The notes below the pieces were generated by a model. It made no database searches. It was given only the letters and a program-made list of their open reading frames with translations, and was not told where the DNA came from. Shown here in pieces: positions 8,509-16,808 of a stretch of DNA of 39,955 bases. This DNA comes from Pseudomonadota bacterium (lineage in GTDB: Bacteria; Pseudomonadota; Alphaproteobacteria; Rhizobiales; Beijerinckiaceae). The stretch spans positions 1 to 39,955 of the forward strand of contig JAEWKH010000064.1 in assembly GCA_023386155.1 (NCBI GenBank). The letters run 5' to 3'. Position 1 is the stretch's first letter. Each line of letters opens with the position of its first letter. Made by a program: the position numbers and the translations under genes.

Positions 8509-8696
8509 GTTTCGTTAACCCTGCTCGAAGGGTCGCGGCCGCCGCCGCTTCGATCCGTCTTTGGCCCGTTGGGACCATGGCAAGGGGCGCGATGTCAAGC
8601 GAGAGGGGCGGTTTGGAGGGGCGAAATGCGTTTTGGCGGTTATGACGCACAGTTTGGAACGCTTCTACCGTTGCGCTTCGTCGCGTCCTGTGATCT

Positions 8697-8710
8697 TTGA
8701 CGCAGATCAA
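8697..8710. promoter_or_regulatory. FNR/FixK-type box upstream of the cox cluster
   Basis: TTGACGCAGATCAA matches the TTGA-N6-TCAA dyad bound by Crp/Fnr-family oxygen regulators (FnrL, FixK) in alphaproteobacteria. It lies about 100 bases before the likely coxB start and about 190 bases from the divergent ialB start. The rest of the roughly 300-base gap (8509-8811) holds no gene that can be supported. Confidence 0.6.
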
Positions 8711-8811
8711 AGGTGATGGCGCAAGCCGGGCACCGCCTTCCGCGCGCCCGCGCCTTCCCCGATGCTTTCATGGCCCTGGGCCATCACATCTTTAGGAGCT
8801 TTGGAACGCCG

Positions 8812-9669
8812 ATGCGGATCGAGACTGGACGTCGATCGGTGACCGCCCTCTCCACGGCAGCGGTCGCACTTGTGTTGGGCATAAGTGAGGCATGGGCCGC
8901 TGCCGGCCGGCCCTCCCCCTGGGAAATGGGCATGCAGGAGATGGTGACCGAGTTGGGGCAGAGCACCTCCAACTTTCACACCTACCTGGTTTGGCTGATC
9001 ACCGCGATCTGCCTTTTCGTGCTGGCCCTGCTCCTTGTGATCGTAGCCCGCTTCAACGAGAGCAAGAACCCGGTCCCCTCCCGGACCACCCACAACACCC
9101 TGCTCGAGGTGGCCTGGACCGTCGTTCCGGTCCTGATTCTCGTAGCGATCGCCATTCCGTCCTTCCGTCTCCTGCGCCAGCAGCTCGTGCCGCCGCAGGC
9201 GGACGTCGTGGTGAAGGCGACGGGCTATTCCTGGTACTGGGGCTATGAATACCCCGAAGACCAGGGCGGCGGCTTCAAGTTCGATTCGAACATGATCACC
9301 GAAGCCAAGGACCTGAAGCCCGACCAGCCGCGCCTGCTCGGCGCCGACAACGCCATGGTCGTTCCGGTCGGCAAGGTCGTGCGGGTCCAGGTGACCTCCG
9401 CGGACGTGATCCACGCCTTCGCGCTTCCGTCCTTCTTCATCAAGGTCGACGCCGTTCCCGGCCGTCTGAACGAGACCTGGTTCAAGGCCGAGAAGGAAGG
9501 CGTCTATTACGGCCAGTGCTCCGAGCTCTGCGGAAACGGCCATCCCTATATGCCGATCGAAATCCGCGTCGTGAGCGAGCAGCAATATGCCGCTTGGCTA
9601 GCCGAGGCGAAGCAGAAGTATGCTTCGACCGAGAGCCTCGCTCCGCGCAAGTTCGCGACCGCTCAGTAA
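8812..9669 (+). CDS. coxB: Cytochrome c oxidase subunit II
   Basis: This subunit accepts electrons from cytochrome c at the binuclear CuA site on the periplasmic side. From ATG 8812 it has 285 residues: a signal peptide ending about SEAWA, two membrane helices (about residues 55-80 and 95-120), the conserved aromatic stretch YSWYWGYEYP, VIHAFALPSF with a CuA histidine, and the CuA motif CSELCGNGHPYM (Cys236, Cys240, His244, Met247). The frame stays open to 8713, but the signal peptide and an AGGAG at 8792 favour 8812. It opens the oxidase cluster; coxA follows after 27 bases. Confidence 0.96.
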   Translation: MRIETGRRSVTALSTAAVALVLGISEAWAAAGRPSPWEMGMQEMVTELGQSTSNFHTYLVWLITAICLFVLALLLVIVARFNESKNPVPSRTTHNTLLEVAWTVVPVLILVAIAIPSFRLLRQQLVPPQADVVVKATGYSWYWGYEYPEDQGGGFKFDSNMITEAKDLKPDQPRLLGADNAMVVPVGKVVRVQVTSADVIHAFALPSFFIKVDAVPGRLNETWFKAEKEGVYYGQCSELCGNGHPYMPIEIRVVSEQQYAAWLAEAKQKYASTESLAPRKFATAQ

Positions 9670-9696
9670 TTGTAGAAGGACCACAGAGGTCTCACC

Positions 9697-11316
9697 ATGG
9701 CACATGCAGCTGATGCCGCTCACGCGGATCACCACGATCACCTTCCGAGCTTCTGGCGCCGGTGGTTCTATTCCACGAACCACAAGGATATCGGCACGCT
9801 CTATCTGATTTTCGGGTTCACGGCCGGCATCGTCGGCGGCCTTCTCTCCATCGCCATGCGCCTGGAGCTGCAGGAACCCGGCCTTCAGTACTTCTCGAAT
9901 CCGCAGGCCTTCAACGTCTTCGTGACCGGCCACGGCCTCATCATGGTGTTCTTCATGGTGATGCCCACCCTGATCGGCGGCTTCGGCAACTGGTTCATCC
10001 CGATCATGATCGGCGCGCCCGACATGGCCTTCCCGCGGATGAACAACATCTCCTACTGGCTCACCGTGGCGGCCTTCTGCCTGATGCTCTGCTCGCTCTT
10101 CGTCGAAGGCGCTCCGGGCTCGCTCGGCTTCGGCGGCGGCTGGACGGTCTACCCGCCGCTCTCCACCACGGGCCATCCGGGCCCCGCGCTCGATTTCGGC
10201 ATCCTGTCCCTGCACCTCGCCGGTGCGGCCTCGATCCTGGGCGCGATCAACTTCATCACCACGATCCTCAACATGCGCGCTCCGGGCATGACGCTGCACA
10301 AGATGCCGCTGTTCGCCTGGGCCATGCTGGTCACCGCGTTCCTGCTGCTCCTGTCGCTGCCGGTCCTCGCGGGCGCGATCACGATGCTGCTGACCGACCG
10401 CAACTTCGGCACGACCTTCTTCGAGCCGTCGGGCGGCGGCGATCCGGTGCTCTACCAGCACCTGTTCTGGTTCTTCGGCCACCCCGAAGTGTACATCATG
10501 ATCCTGCCGGCCTTCGGCATCGTGTCGCACATCATCTCCACCTTCTCGAAGAAGCCGATCTTCGGCTATCTCGGCATGGCCTACGCCATGGTGGCGATCG
10601 GCGTCGTCGGCTTCGTCGTGTGGGCGCACCACATGTACACGGTCGGCCTGTCGCTGCAGACCCAGGCCTACTTCGTGTTCGCCACGATGGTGATCGCGGT
10701 GCCCACGGGCATCAAGATCTTCTCGTGGATCGCCACCATGTGGGGCGGCTCCATCCGCTTCACGGCGGCCATGCAGTGGGCTGTGGGCTTCGTGTTCCTG
10801 TTCACGGTTGGCGGCGTCACCGGCGTGGTGCTGGCGAACGCTCCGGTCGACCGCTACATGCACGACACCTACTACGTGGTGGCTCACTTCCACTACGTGC
10901 TGTCGCTCGGCGCGGTCTTCGTGATCTTCGCGGCCATGTACTACTGGTTCCCGAAGATCACCGGCTACGTGATGCCCGACTGGATCGGCAAGCTGCACTT
11001 CTGGGTCGCGTTCATCGGCGCCAACGTGCTGTTCTTCCCGATGCACTTCCTCGGCCTCTCCGGCATGCCGCGCCGCTACGCGGACTATCCGGACGCCTTC
11101 GCGGGCTGGAACCTCGTCTCGTCGATCGGCTCCTACATCTTCTTCGCGGGCCTGTTCATCTTCATGTTCGGCGTGGTCTATGCCTTCATCCGCAAGGAGC
11201 GGGCTGCCGCCAACCCGTGGGGCGAAGGGGCGACGACCCTGGAATGGACCCTGTCCTCCCCGCCCCCGTTCCACCAGTTCGAGACGCTTCCCCGCGTCGT
11301 CGATACCGGACACTAA
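9697..11316 (+). CDS. coxA: Cytochrome c oxidase subunit I (aa3-type)
   Basis: The 539-residue, twelve-helix catalytic subunit carries heme a and the heme a3-CuB centre where oxygen is reduced. Visible ligands include the heme a histidine in TGHGLIMVFFMVMP, the CuB His-Tyr pair in WFFGHPEVYIMILPAFG, the HH pair in WAHHMYTVG, and the heme histidines in HDTYYVVAHFHYVLSLG. The ESP-region glutamate found in A1-type enzymes appears as the GHPEVYI context, consistent with an A-family mitochondrial-like oxidase. It lies directly after coxB, with a hairpin before ctaB. Confidence 0.98.
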   Translation: MAHAADAAHADHHDHLPSFWRRWFYSTNHKDIGTLYLIFGFTAGIVGGLLSIAMRLELQEPGLQYFSNPQAFNVFVTGHGLIMVFFMVMPTLIGGFGNWFIPIMIGAPDMAFPRMNNISYWLTVAAFCLMLCSLFVEGAPGSLGFGGGWTVYPPLSTTGHPGPALDFGILSLHLAGAASILGAINFITTILNMRAPGMTLHKMPLFAWAMLVTAFLLLLSLPVLAGAITMLLTDRNFGTTFFEPSGGGDPVLYQHLFWFFGHPEVYIMILPAFGIVSHIISTFSKKPIFGYLGMAYAMVAIGVVGFVVWAHHMYTVGLSLQTQAYFVFATMVIAVPTGIKIFSWIATMWGGSIRFTAAMQWAVGFVFLFTVGGVTGVVLANAPVDRYMHDTYYVVAHFHYVLSLGAVFVIFAAMYYWFPKITGYVMPDWIGKLHFWVAFIGANVLFFPMHFLGLSGMPRRYADYPDAFAGWNLVSSIGSYIFFAGLFIFMFGVVYAFIRKERAAANPWGEGATTLEWTLSSPPPFHQFETLPRVVDTGH

Positions 11317-11323
11317 GTCACGC

Positions 11324-11349
11324 GAGTGGGCGGCATTCGCCGCCCGCTC
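11324..11349 (+). terminator. Strong intercistronic hairpin after coxA (attenuator or mRNA stabiliser)
   Basis: An 11-bp stem (GAGTGGGCGGC/GCCGCCCGCTC with one G-T pair, loop ATTC) starts 8 bases after the coxA stop. No U-tract follows, so it is more likely a partial terminator or a 3'-end stabiliser that lets coxBA mRNA accumulate above the assembly genes. Confidence 0.5.
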
Positions 11350-11447
11350 CTCCCCAGAGGGCTTGCAGGGGCAAGCCTTCCGGCGAGGAGCCGACTTCCC
11401 GGAGGCCTTTTTGGCCTCGCCCCGGCATTTCGGAAGATCAACCAGCG

Positions 11448-12404
11448 ATGAGAACCATGTCGAACAGTTTGGCCGATAACCACGCAGAGCACCTTGCCAC
11501 GGCAGGCCTCTCGCAGGGTGACGTGTCGGACTTCTTCGCCCTTCTCAAGCCGCGCGTGATGTTTCTCGTCGTGTTCACGGCGCTCGTCGGCATGGTCGTG
11601 AGCCATGCGGACGTTCATCCGGTCGTGGCTTTCGTGTCCCTTCTGATGATCGCCGTCGGCGGCGGCGCGTCCGGCTGCCTGAACATGTGGTGGGACGCGG
11701 ATATCGACGCGGTCATGACCCGCACCCGCAAGCGCCCGATCCCGGCCGGCAAGATCCAGCCCGGCGAGGCCCTGGCCTTCGGCGTGACGCTCTCCGTCGG
11801 ATCGGTCATCATCCTCGGCCTCGTCAGCAACTGGCTGGCGGCCGGGCTGCTCGCCTTCACCATCTTCTTCTACGTGGTCATCTACTCCATGTGGCTGAAG
11901 CGCTCGACGCCGCAGAACATCGTGATCGGCGGCGCGGCGGGCGCCCTCCCCCCGATCGTCGCGCAGGCTGCCGTCACCGGCCACGTCGCCCTGGACAGCA
12001 TCGTGCTGTTCGCCATTATCTTCATGTGGACGCCGCCGCATTTCTGGGCCCTCGCCCTGGTGAAGTCGGGCGACTACGAGCGCGCCGGCGTTCCGATGAT
12101 GCCGAACGTCGCCGGCCCCGATTCCACGCGCTTCCAGATCCTGGCCTATACCGTCATCCTGGCTCCGCTGGGCCTCGCCCCGGTGGCGCTCGGCTTCGGT
12201 GGGCTGGCCTATGCCATCATCGCGCTGATCGGGGGCCTCGGCATGCTGGCGCTGGCCGTCCAGGTCTACCGCCTGCGCCAGGGCGAGCCTGCCATGCGGG
12301 TCGCCCAGCAGCTCTTCGCCTTCTCGATCCTGTACCTCTTCCTGCTCTTCGCGACCCTTCTCGCGGAGCACGGCTTCGGCTTCTTCCGGCCGGTTTTCGG
12401 GTGA
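11448..12404 (+). CDS. ctaB: Protoheme IX farnesyltransferase (heme O synthase)
   Basis: This UbiA-superfamily membrane enzyme transfers a farnesyl group to heme b, making heme O, the precursor of heme A for the oxidase. The 318-residue protein has about nine hydrophobic segments, the prenyl-diphosphate/Mg motif NMWWDADIDAVMTRTRKRPIP near residue 77, and WTPPHFWALAL with YERAGVPMMP in the second half, as expected of CtaB. ATG 11448 and 11457 are both possible starts. coxF begins 5 bases after its stop. Confidence 0.96.
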   Translation: MRTMSNSLADNHAEHLATAGLSQGDVSDFFALLKPRVMFLVVFTALVGMVVSHADVHPVVAFVSLLMIAVGGGASGCLNMWWDADIDAVMTRTRKRPIPAGKIQPGEALAFGVTLSVGSVIILGLVSNWLAAGLLAFTIFFYVVIYSMWLKRSTPQNIVIGGAAGALPPIVAQAAVTGHVALDSIVLFAIIFMWTPPHFWALALVKSGDYERAGVPMMPNVAGPDSTRFQILAYTVILAPLGLAPVALGFGGLAYAIIALIGGLGMLALAVQVYRLRQGEPAMRVAQQLFAFSILYLFLLFATLLAEHGFGFFRPVFG

Positions 12405-12408
12405 TCGA

Positions 12409-12570
12409 ATGGCCGACGGCAAAGCCCCTCATAGCCTGACCCCCGAGGAGCAGAAGCGCCGCCGCAAGCGGTCGCTCGCTCTGGCGCTCATTCTCGGCGC
12501 CCTCGTGCTCATCTTCTATGTGGTCACGATCGCGAAGCTCGGGCCGGGCGTCATGCAGCGTCCTCTGTGA
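12409..12570 (+). CDS. coxF: Small CoxF-type oxidase assembly protein
   Basis: A 53-residue protein with a charged N-terminus (LTPEEQKRRRKRS), a single membrane helix (about residues 22-41, LALALILGALVLIFYVVTIA) and a short tail ending in KLGPGVMQRPL. This size, topology and position between ctaB and ctaG match the CoxF protein of alphaproteobacterial aa3 clusters. Its exact role in oxidase biogenesis is not settled. It starts 5 bases after ctaB, and ctaG follows after 10 bases. Confidence 0.82.
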   Translation: MADGKAPHSLTPEEQKRRRKRSLALALILGALVLIFYVVTIAKLGPGVMQRPL

Positions 12571-12580
12571 GATTGATCCG

Positions 12581-13171
12581 ATGGCAGAAACCTCCAACCT
12601 CCAGCGCAAGATGCACCGCACGGCCTTCGCCTGCGTCGGCGTTGCCGTGGGGATGGTCGGCCTCGCCTATGCCTCGGTGCCGCTCTACGACCTCTTCTGC
12701 AAGGTCACCGGTTTCGGCGGCACCCCGATCGTCCGCGACGCCAACGGCTCCGAAGTCTTGGACCGGACGATTGCCGTCCGCTTCGACTCCAATGTCGCGC
12801 CCGGCCTGAACTGGCGCTTCGCGCCGGAAAAGCCGGAGGTCAAGGTGAAGCTCGGCGAGACCACCACGGTCTACTACAAGGTCACCAATACCGGCGACAA
12901 GCCGAGCACGGGCATCGCCACCTACAACGTGCAGCCCGATCTCGCCGGCACCTATTTCTCCAAGCTCGAGTGCTTCTGCTTCACCGAGCAGACCCTGCAG
13001 CCGGGAGAAACCCTGGAATCTGCGGTCGTCTTCTACGTCGATCCCCGCCTCGTCGAGGACCGAGACGTGAAGGACCTGACCTCCCTCACCCTCTCCTACA
13101 CCTACTTCCCCTCCAAGGGGGGCAAGCCGGTGGCGGAGACGACATCATCCACCAAACCCATTGCTCAATAA
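12581..13171 (+). CDS. ctaG: Cytochrome c oxidase assembly protein CtaG (Cox11 family)
   Basis: This copper chaperone delivers copper to the CuB site of subunit I. The 196-residue protein has one N-terminal membrane helix (about residues 15-35), the segment ASVPLYDLFCKVTGFGGTP, and an extracytoplasmic immunoglobulin-like Cox11 domain with the copper-binding CFCF motif in LECFCFTEQTL and a YFPSKGG end. ATG 12581 gives the normal family N-terminus. It lies between coxF and ctaE in the oxidase operon. Confidence 0.96.
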   Translation: MAETSNLQRKMHRTAFACVGVAVGMVGLAYASVPLYDLFCKVTGFGGTPIVRDANGSEVLDRTIAVRFDSNVAPGLNWRFAPEKPEVKVKLGETTTVYYKVTNTGDKPSTGIATYNVQPDLAGTYFSKLECFCFTEQTLQPGETLESAVVFYVDPRLVEDRDVKDLTSLTLSYTYFPSKGGKPVAETTSSTKPIAQ

Positions 13172-13239
13172 GGGACGTGACAAGCTGGGCGGAAACGTCT
13201 TAAAGCGAGTTCACATTCGAGGCACGGAGACGACACGAA

Positions 13240-14103
13240 ATGGCCGAGGCCCACGCCAAGAACCACGACTACCACATTCTTGAACCGAGCCCGTGGCCGC
13301 TCATCGGCTCGGTCAGCGCCTTCATGATGGCTTCCGGGTTCGTGACCTGGTGGAAGGACATCGCCATCGCGGGCATGCATCTCGGCCCCTTCATCTTCGG
13401 CGCCGGCATCATCGGCGTGCTCTACACCATGCTCAGCTGGTGGACCGACGTGGTGCGGGAAGCCAATACCGGCTACCACACCCGCGTGGTCCAGCTGCAC
13501 CACCGCTACGGCATGATCATGTTCATCGCCTCCGAGGTGATGTTCTTCGCCGCCTGGTTCTGGGCCTATTTCGATGCCGCCCTCTATGCCGGCGACCCGC
13601 AGCTCTATGCCCGCGTCGAGGCACTCGGCGGCGTCTGGCCGCCCAAGGGAATCGAGACCTTCGATCCCTGGCACCTGCCGCTCCTCAACACCCTGATCCT
13701 GCTCACCTCCGGCACCACGGTCACCTGGGCGCACCATGCGCTCCTGGAGAACGACCGCCAGGGCCTCAAGGCGGGCCTGTGGCTCACCGTGATCCTCGGC
13801 CTGATCTTCAGCTGCGTCCAGGCCTACGAGTACAGCCACGCCACCTTCGGCTTCAGCGGCAACATCTACGGCGCCACCTTCTTCATGGCGACGGGCTTCC
13901 ACGGCTTCCACGTGATCATCGGGACGATCTTCCTGGCCGTCTGCCTGCTGCGCGCCTACCGCGGCGACTTCACGCCCAAGCAGCACCTCGGCTTCGAGTT
14001 CGCCGCCTGGTACTGGCACTTCGTCGACGTGGTGTGGCTCTTCCTCTTCGCCGCCATCTACGTGTGGGGCTATGGAGGCCCGGTGGCCGGCGGCGGTCAC
14101 TGA
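13240..14103 (+). CDS. ctaE: Cytochrome c oxidase subunit III
   Basis: The 287-residue membrane subunit III has seven hydrophobic segments. It supports stability and proton uptake of the aa3 oxidase without carrying metals. Typical stretches are NHDYHILEPSPWPLIGS at the N-terminus, EVMFFAAWFWAYF, TFGFSGNIYGATFFMATGFHGFHVIIGT and WYWHFVDVVWLFLF at the C-terminus. The gap of 68 bases from ctaG has no other gene. A terminator-like hairpin follows. Confidence 0.98.
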   Translation: MAEAHAKNHDYHILEPSPWPLIGSVSAFMMASGFVTWWKDIAIAGMHLGPFIFGAGIIGVLYTMLSWWTDVVREANTGYHTRVVQLHHRYGMIMFIASEVMFFAAWFWAYFDAALYAGDPQLYARVEALGGVWPPKGIETFDPWHLPLLNTLILLTSGTTVTWAHHALLENDRQGLKAGLWLTVILGLIFSCVQAYEYSHATFGFSGNIYGATFFMATGFHGFHVIIGTIFLAVCLLRAYRGDFTPKQHLGFEFAAWYWHFVDVVWLFLFAAIYVWGYGGPVAGGGH

Positions 14104-14131
14104 CGCCGCCCACCGCAATACGATCGAGGAG

Positions 14132-14160
14132 GGGCGGCGCAAAGCCGCCCTTCGCATTTT
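14132..14160 (+). terminator. Probable terminator after ctaE
   Basis: The hairpin GGGCGGC-gcaaa-GCCGCCC is followed by TTCGCATTTT, 28 bases after the ctaE stop. The U-tract is interrupted, so read-through into the DUF983-surf1-thrC segment is likely. Confidence 0.5.
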
Positions 14161-14206
14161 GGATGCCCCTTCCCATGTGACAGGGGCCTCTTCCGGGAGA
14201 ATCATC

Positions 14207-14578
14207 GTGGCTCAAGTCCAGCAGACGTCGTCCCCCCTCCTCGCCGGCCTGAAGTGCCGGTGCCCGCGATGCGGCAAGGGACGTCTGTTCAGCGGCTTCC
14301 TCACCCTCGCCCCGCGTTGCGACGTCTGCGGCCTCGATTACTCCTTCGCCGACCCGGCCGACGGTCCGGCCTTCTTCGTGATGATCATCATGGGCATTCC
14401 GGCAGCGGGCTTCGGCGTGTGGGTCGAGCTCGCCTTCGAGCCCCCCCTGTGGGTGCACCTGATCACGACGCTGCCGTTCCTGCTGCTGACCTGCATTCCA
14501 CCGATCCGCCCCGCCAAGGGCATGCTGGTGGCGAGCCAGTATCTCCATAAGGCCGAGGAAGGACGCTTCCAGCCGTGA
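14207..14578 (+). CDS. DUF983 family zinc-ribbon membrane protein
   Basis: A 123-residue protein with an N-terminal zinc ribbon (CRCPRCGKGRLF...RCDVCGLDY, four Cys pairs or knuckles) followed by two hydrophobic helices (about residues 50-72 and 82-102). DUF983 genes regularly sit beside surf1 and cox genes in alphaproteobacteria, suggesting a role in oxidase biogenesis, but no activity is established. The GTG at 14207 is chosen because GGGAGA precedes it by 7 bases. The open frame runs further upstream without family similarity. The stop overlaps the surf1 start. Confidence 0.85.
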   Translation: MAQVQQTSSPLLAGLKCRCPRCGKGRLFSGFLTLAPRCDVCGLDYSFADPADGPAFFVMIIMGIPAAGFGVWVELAFEPPLWVHLITTLPFLLLTCIPPIRPAKGMLVASQYLHKAEEGRFQP

Positions 14579-15321
14579 CCGCCGACAGCCTGCACAAGGG
14601 CCGCTCGCTGATCCTTCCCGGCTTGGCCGCGCTCGTCGCGCTCGCCATCCTGACCGGCCTCGGCACCTGGCAGCTCCAGCGCATGGCCTGGAAGGAGGAC
14701 CTGATCGCCCAGATCGAGGCGAGGGCCTATGGGGAGCCCGGCGCCATCGTGCCGGAGGCGGACTGGCCCGTCTGGCGGGCCGACCGGGACGAGTACCGCA
14801 AGGTGCGGGTGACGGGCACCTTCCTGCATCAGTTCGAAGCCCCCGTTTACGGCCTCGCCCCCGGCGAGCGCCAGGGCGCGCCGATCCAGGGCTATTACAT
14901 CCTCACGCCCCTGAAGCTGCCCTCGGGCGGCACCGTCATCGTCAACCGGGGCTTCGTCCCCACGGACCTGAAGGACCCGGAGACCCGCGCCCAGGCTCAA
15001 CCGCAGGGCGAGGTGACGGTCACCGGCCTCGTCCGGGCGCCGGAAATCCGCAACACCTTCACCCCCGCCGACGATCCGTCGAAGAACACCTGGTTCGCCC
15101 GCGACCCTCAGGCCATCGCGGCGGCCCGCAAGCTCGAGCGCGTCGCACCCTTCCTGGTCGACGCGGATGCCAGCCCCAATCCGGGCGGCTGGCCACGGGG
15201 CGGCCAGACCCCGCTCACTCTCCCGAACAACCATCTGCAATACGCGGTCACGTGGTTCGGGATCGCCCTGACCCTGATCGGCGTCTTCACCGCCTTCGCC
15301 TGGCGGCGGTTGAAGGGGTGA
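14575..15321 (+). CDS. surf1: SURF1 family oxidase assembly protein
   Basis: The 248-residue protein has the SURF1 topology: a membrane helix near each end (about residues 12-30 and 223-242) around a large periplasmic domain. Conserved segments are GTWQLQRMAWKE after the first helix, VNRGFVP in the middle and NNHLQYAVTWFGIALTLIGVF at the C-terminus. SURF1 helps insert heme A into subunit I. It starts with GTG overlapping the DUF983 stop (GTGA), indicating coupled translation. Confidence 0.95.
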   Translation: MTADSLHKGRSLILPGLAALVALAILTGLGTWQLQRMAWKEDLIAQIEARAYGEPGAIVPEADWPVWRADRDEYRKVRVTGTFLHQFEAPVYGLAPGERQGAPIQGYYILTPLKLPSGGTVIVNRGFVPTDLKDPETRAQAQPQGEVTVTGLVRAPEIRNTFTPADDPSKNTWFARDPQAIAAARKLERVAPFLVDADASPNPGGWPRGGQTPLTLPNNHLQYAVTWFGIALTLIGVFTAFAWRRLKG

Positions 15322-15392
15322 TGCCGGCAGAAGCGGCTTGCCGTCACCGGTCCATGACCATAATGTCCGGCCGAATTTCCAGGAGATCCACC

Positions 15393-16808
15393 GTGCTCCA
15401 TGTCTCGACCCGGGGAGAAGCCCCCGCGCTCGGCTTCGCCGATGCCCTGCTGACCGGCCTCGCCCGCGACGGCGGCCTTTACCTGCCGGAAAGCTGGCCC
15501 GTCCTCTCCGCGGACACGATCCGCGGCTTCGCCGGCAAGCCTTACGCGGAGGTTGCGAAGGCGGTGCTCGGCCCGCTGGTCGACGGCGACATCCCCGAGG
15601 CCGAGCTCGGCCGCATGATCGACGAATCCTACGCCTCGTTCCGGCACGCCGCCGTCTGCCCGCTGACCCAGATCGGCGACAACCTCTTCGTCCTCGAGCT
15701 GTTCCACGGCCCCACGCTCGCCTTCAAGGACGTGGCGATGCAGCTGCTCGGCCGCCTGATGGACCATGTGCTCAAGGCGCGCGGCGCCCGCGCGACCATC
15801 GTGGGCGCGACCTCGGGCGACACCGGCAGCGCCGCCGTGGAGGCGTTCAAGGGCCTCGACCAGGTCGACATCTTCATTCTCTATCCCCATGGCCGCGTCT
15901 CGGACGTCCAGCGCCGGCAGATGACGACCGTGGCCTCGCCGAACGTCCATGCGCTGGCGGTGGAAGGCACCTTCGACGATTGCCAGACCATGGTGAAGGG
16001 CATGTTCAACCATGCCCGCTTCCGCGACGAGCTGCAGCTGTCGGGCGTGAATTCCATCAACTGGGCCCGCGTCGCCGCCCAGGCGGTCTATTACTTCACC
16101 GCCGCCGTCGCGCTGGGCTCCCCTCACCGCCCCGTCTCGTTCTCCGTCCCCACGGGCAATTTCGGCGACATCCTCGCCGGATGGGTGGCCAAGCGCATGG
16201 GCCTGCCGATCGAGCGGCTGATGATCGGCACCAACGCCAACGACATTCTGGCCCGCACCCTCGGCTCGGGCTCCTACGAGATCAAGGGCGTGCAGCCCAC
16301 GACCTCGCCGTCCATGGACATCCAGATCTCGTCCAATTTCGAGCGCCTGCTGTTCGAGGCTTACGGCCGCGACGGCGCGGCGATCCGCCGGCTCATGGCG
16401 AATCTCAACCAGTCGCAAGCCTTCATGATCGACGCGCAGCCGCTCGCCCGCATCCGGGAGGAGTTCTCGGCGCAGGCGGTGAACGAGGATAGCGTGGTCG
16501 CCGAGATGGCCGAGACCTATCGCGCCACCGGCTACGTGCTCGATCCGCACAGCGCCGTCGGCACCCGCGCCGGACGCGCCCTGCTCGAGCAGGAGCCGGA
16601 AACGCCCGTGGTGGCGCTTTCCACCGCCCATCCGGCCAAGTTCCCGGATGCGGTCGAGCGTGCGACGGGCCTCCGCCCCGCACTTCCGCCGCACATGGCT
16701 GATCTGATGGAGCGCAAGGAGAGCTTCACGGTTCTCCCCAACGACCAGGCTGCGGTCGAGCGCTTCATCCGCGAGCGCGCGCGGGCGGTCAAAGGCGCGG
16801 CCGCATGA
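15393..16808 (+). CDS. thrC: Threonine synthase
   Basis: This PLP enzyme converts O-phosphohomoserine to threonine. From the GTG at 15393 the 471-residue product begins VLHVSTRGEAPALGFADALL, the usual ThrC N-terminus, and an AGGAG lies 7 bases upstream. The upstream frame extension lacks similarity. The PLP lysine is Lys112 in GPTLAFKDVAMQ, and GATSGDTGSAAVEAF and VPTGNFGDILAG form the cofactor pocket. The length fits the longer, class with N-terminal extension found in proteobacteria. It overlaps the M16 peptidase gene by 4 bases and follows surf1 after 71 bases. Confidence 0.96.
   Translation: MLHVSTRGEAPALGFADALLTGLARDGGLYLPESWPVLSADTIRGFAGKPYAEVAKAVLGPLVDGDIPEAELGRMIDESYASFRHAAVCPLTQIGDNLFVLELFHGPTLAFKDVAMQLLGRLMDHVLKARGARATIVGATSGDTGSAAVEAFKGLDQVDIFILYPHGRVSDVQRRQMTTVASPNVHALAVEGTFDDCQTMVKGMFNHARFRDELQLSGVNSINWARVAAQAVYYFTAAVALGSPHRPVSFSVPTGNFGDILAGWVAKRMGLPIERLMIGTNANDILARTLGSGSYEIKGVQPTTSPSMDIQISSNFERLLFEAYGRDGAAIRRLMANLNQSQAFMIDAQPLARIREEFSAQAVNEDSVVAEMAETYRATGYVLDPHSAVGTRAGRALLEQEPETPVVALSTAHPAKFPDAVERATGLRPALPPHMADLMERKESFTVLPNDQAAVERFIRERARAVKGAAA

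Noticed and set aside
9762..11447. Frame-shifted N-terminal extension of ctaB through coxA
   Set aside because: It overlaps the certain coxA gene; the CtaB similarity begins only at 11448.
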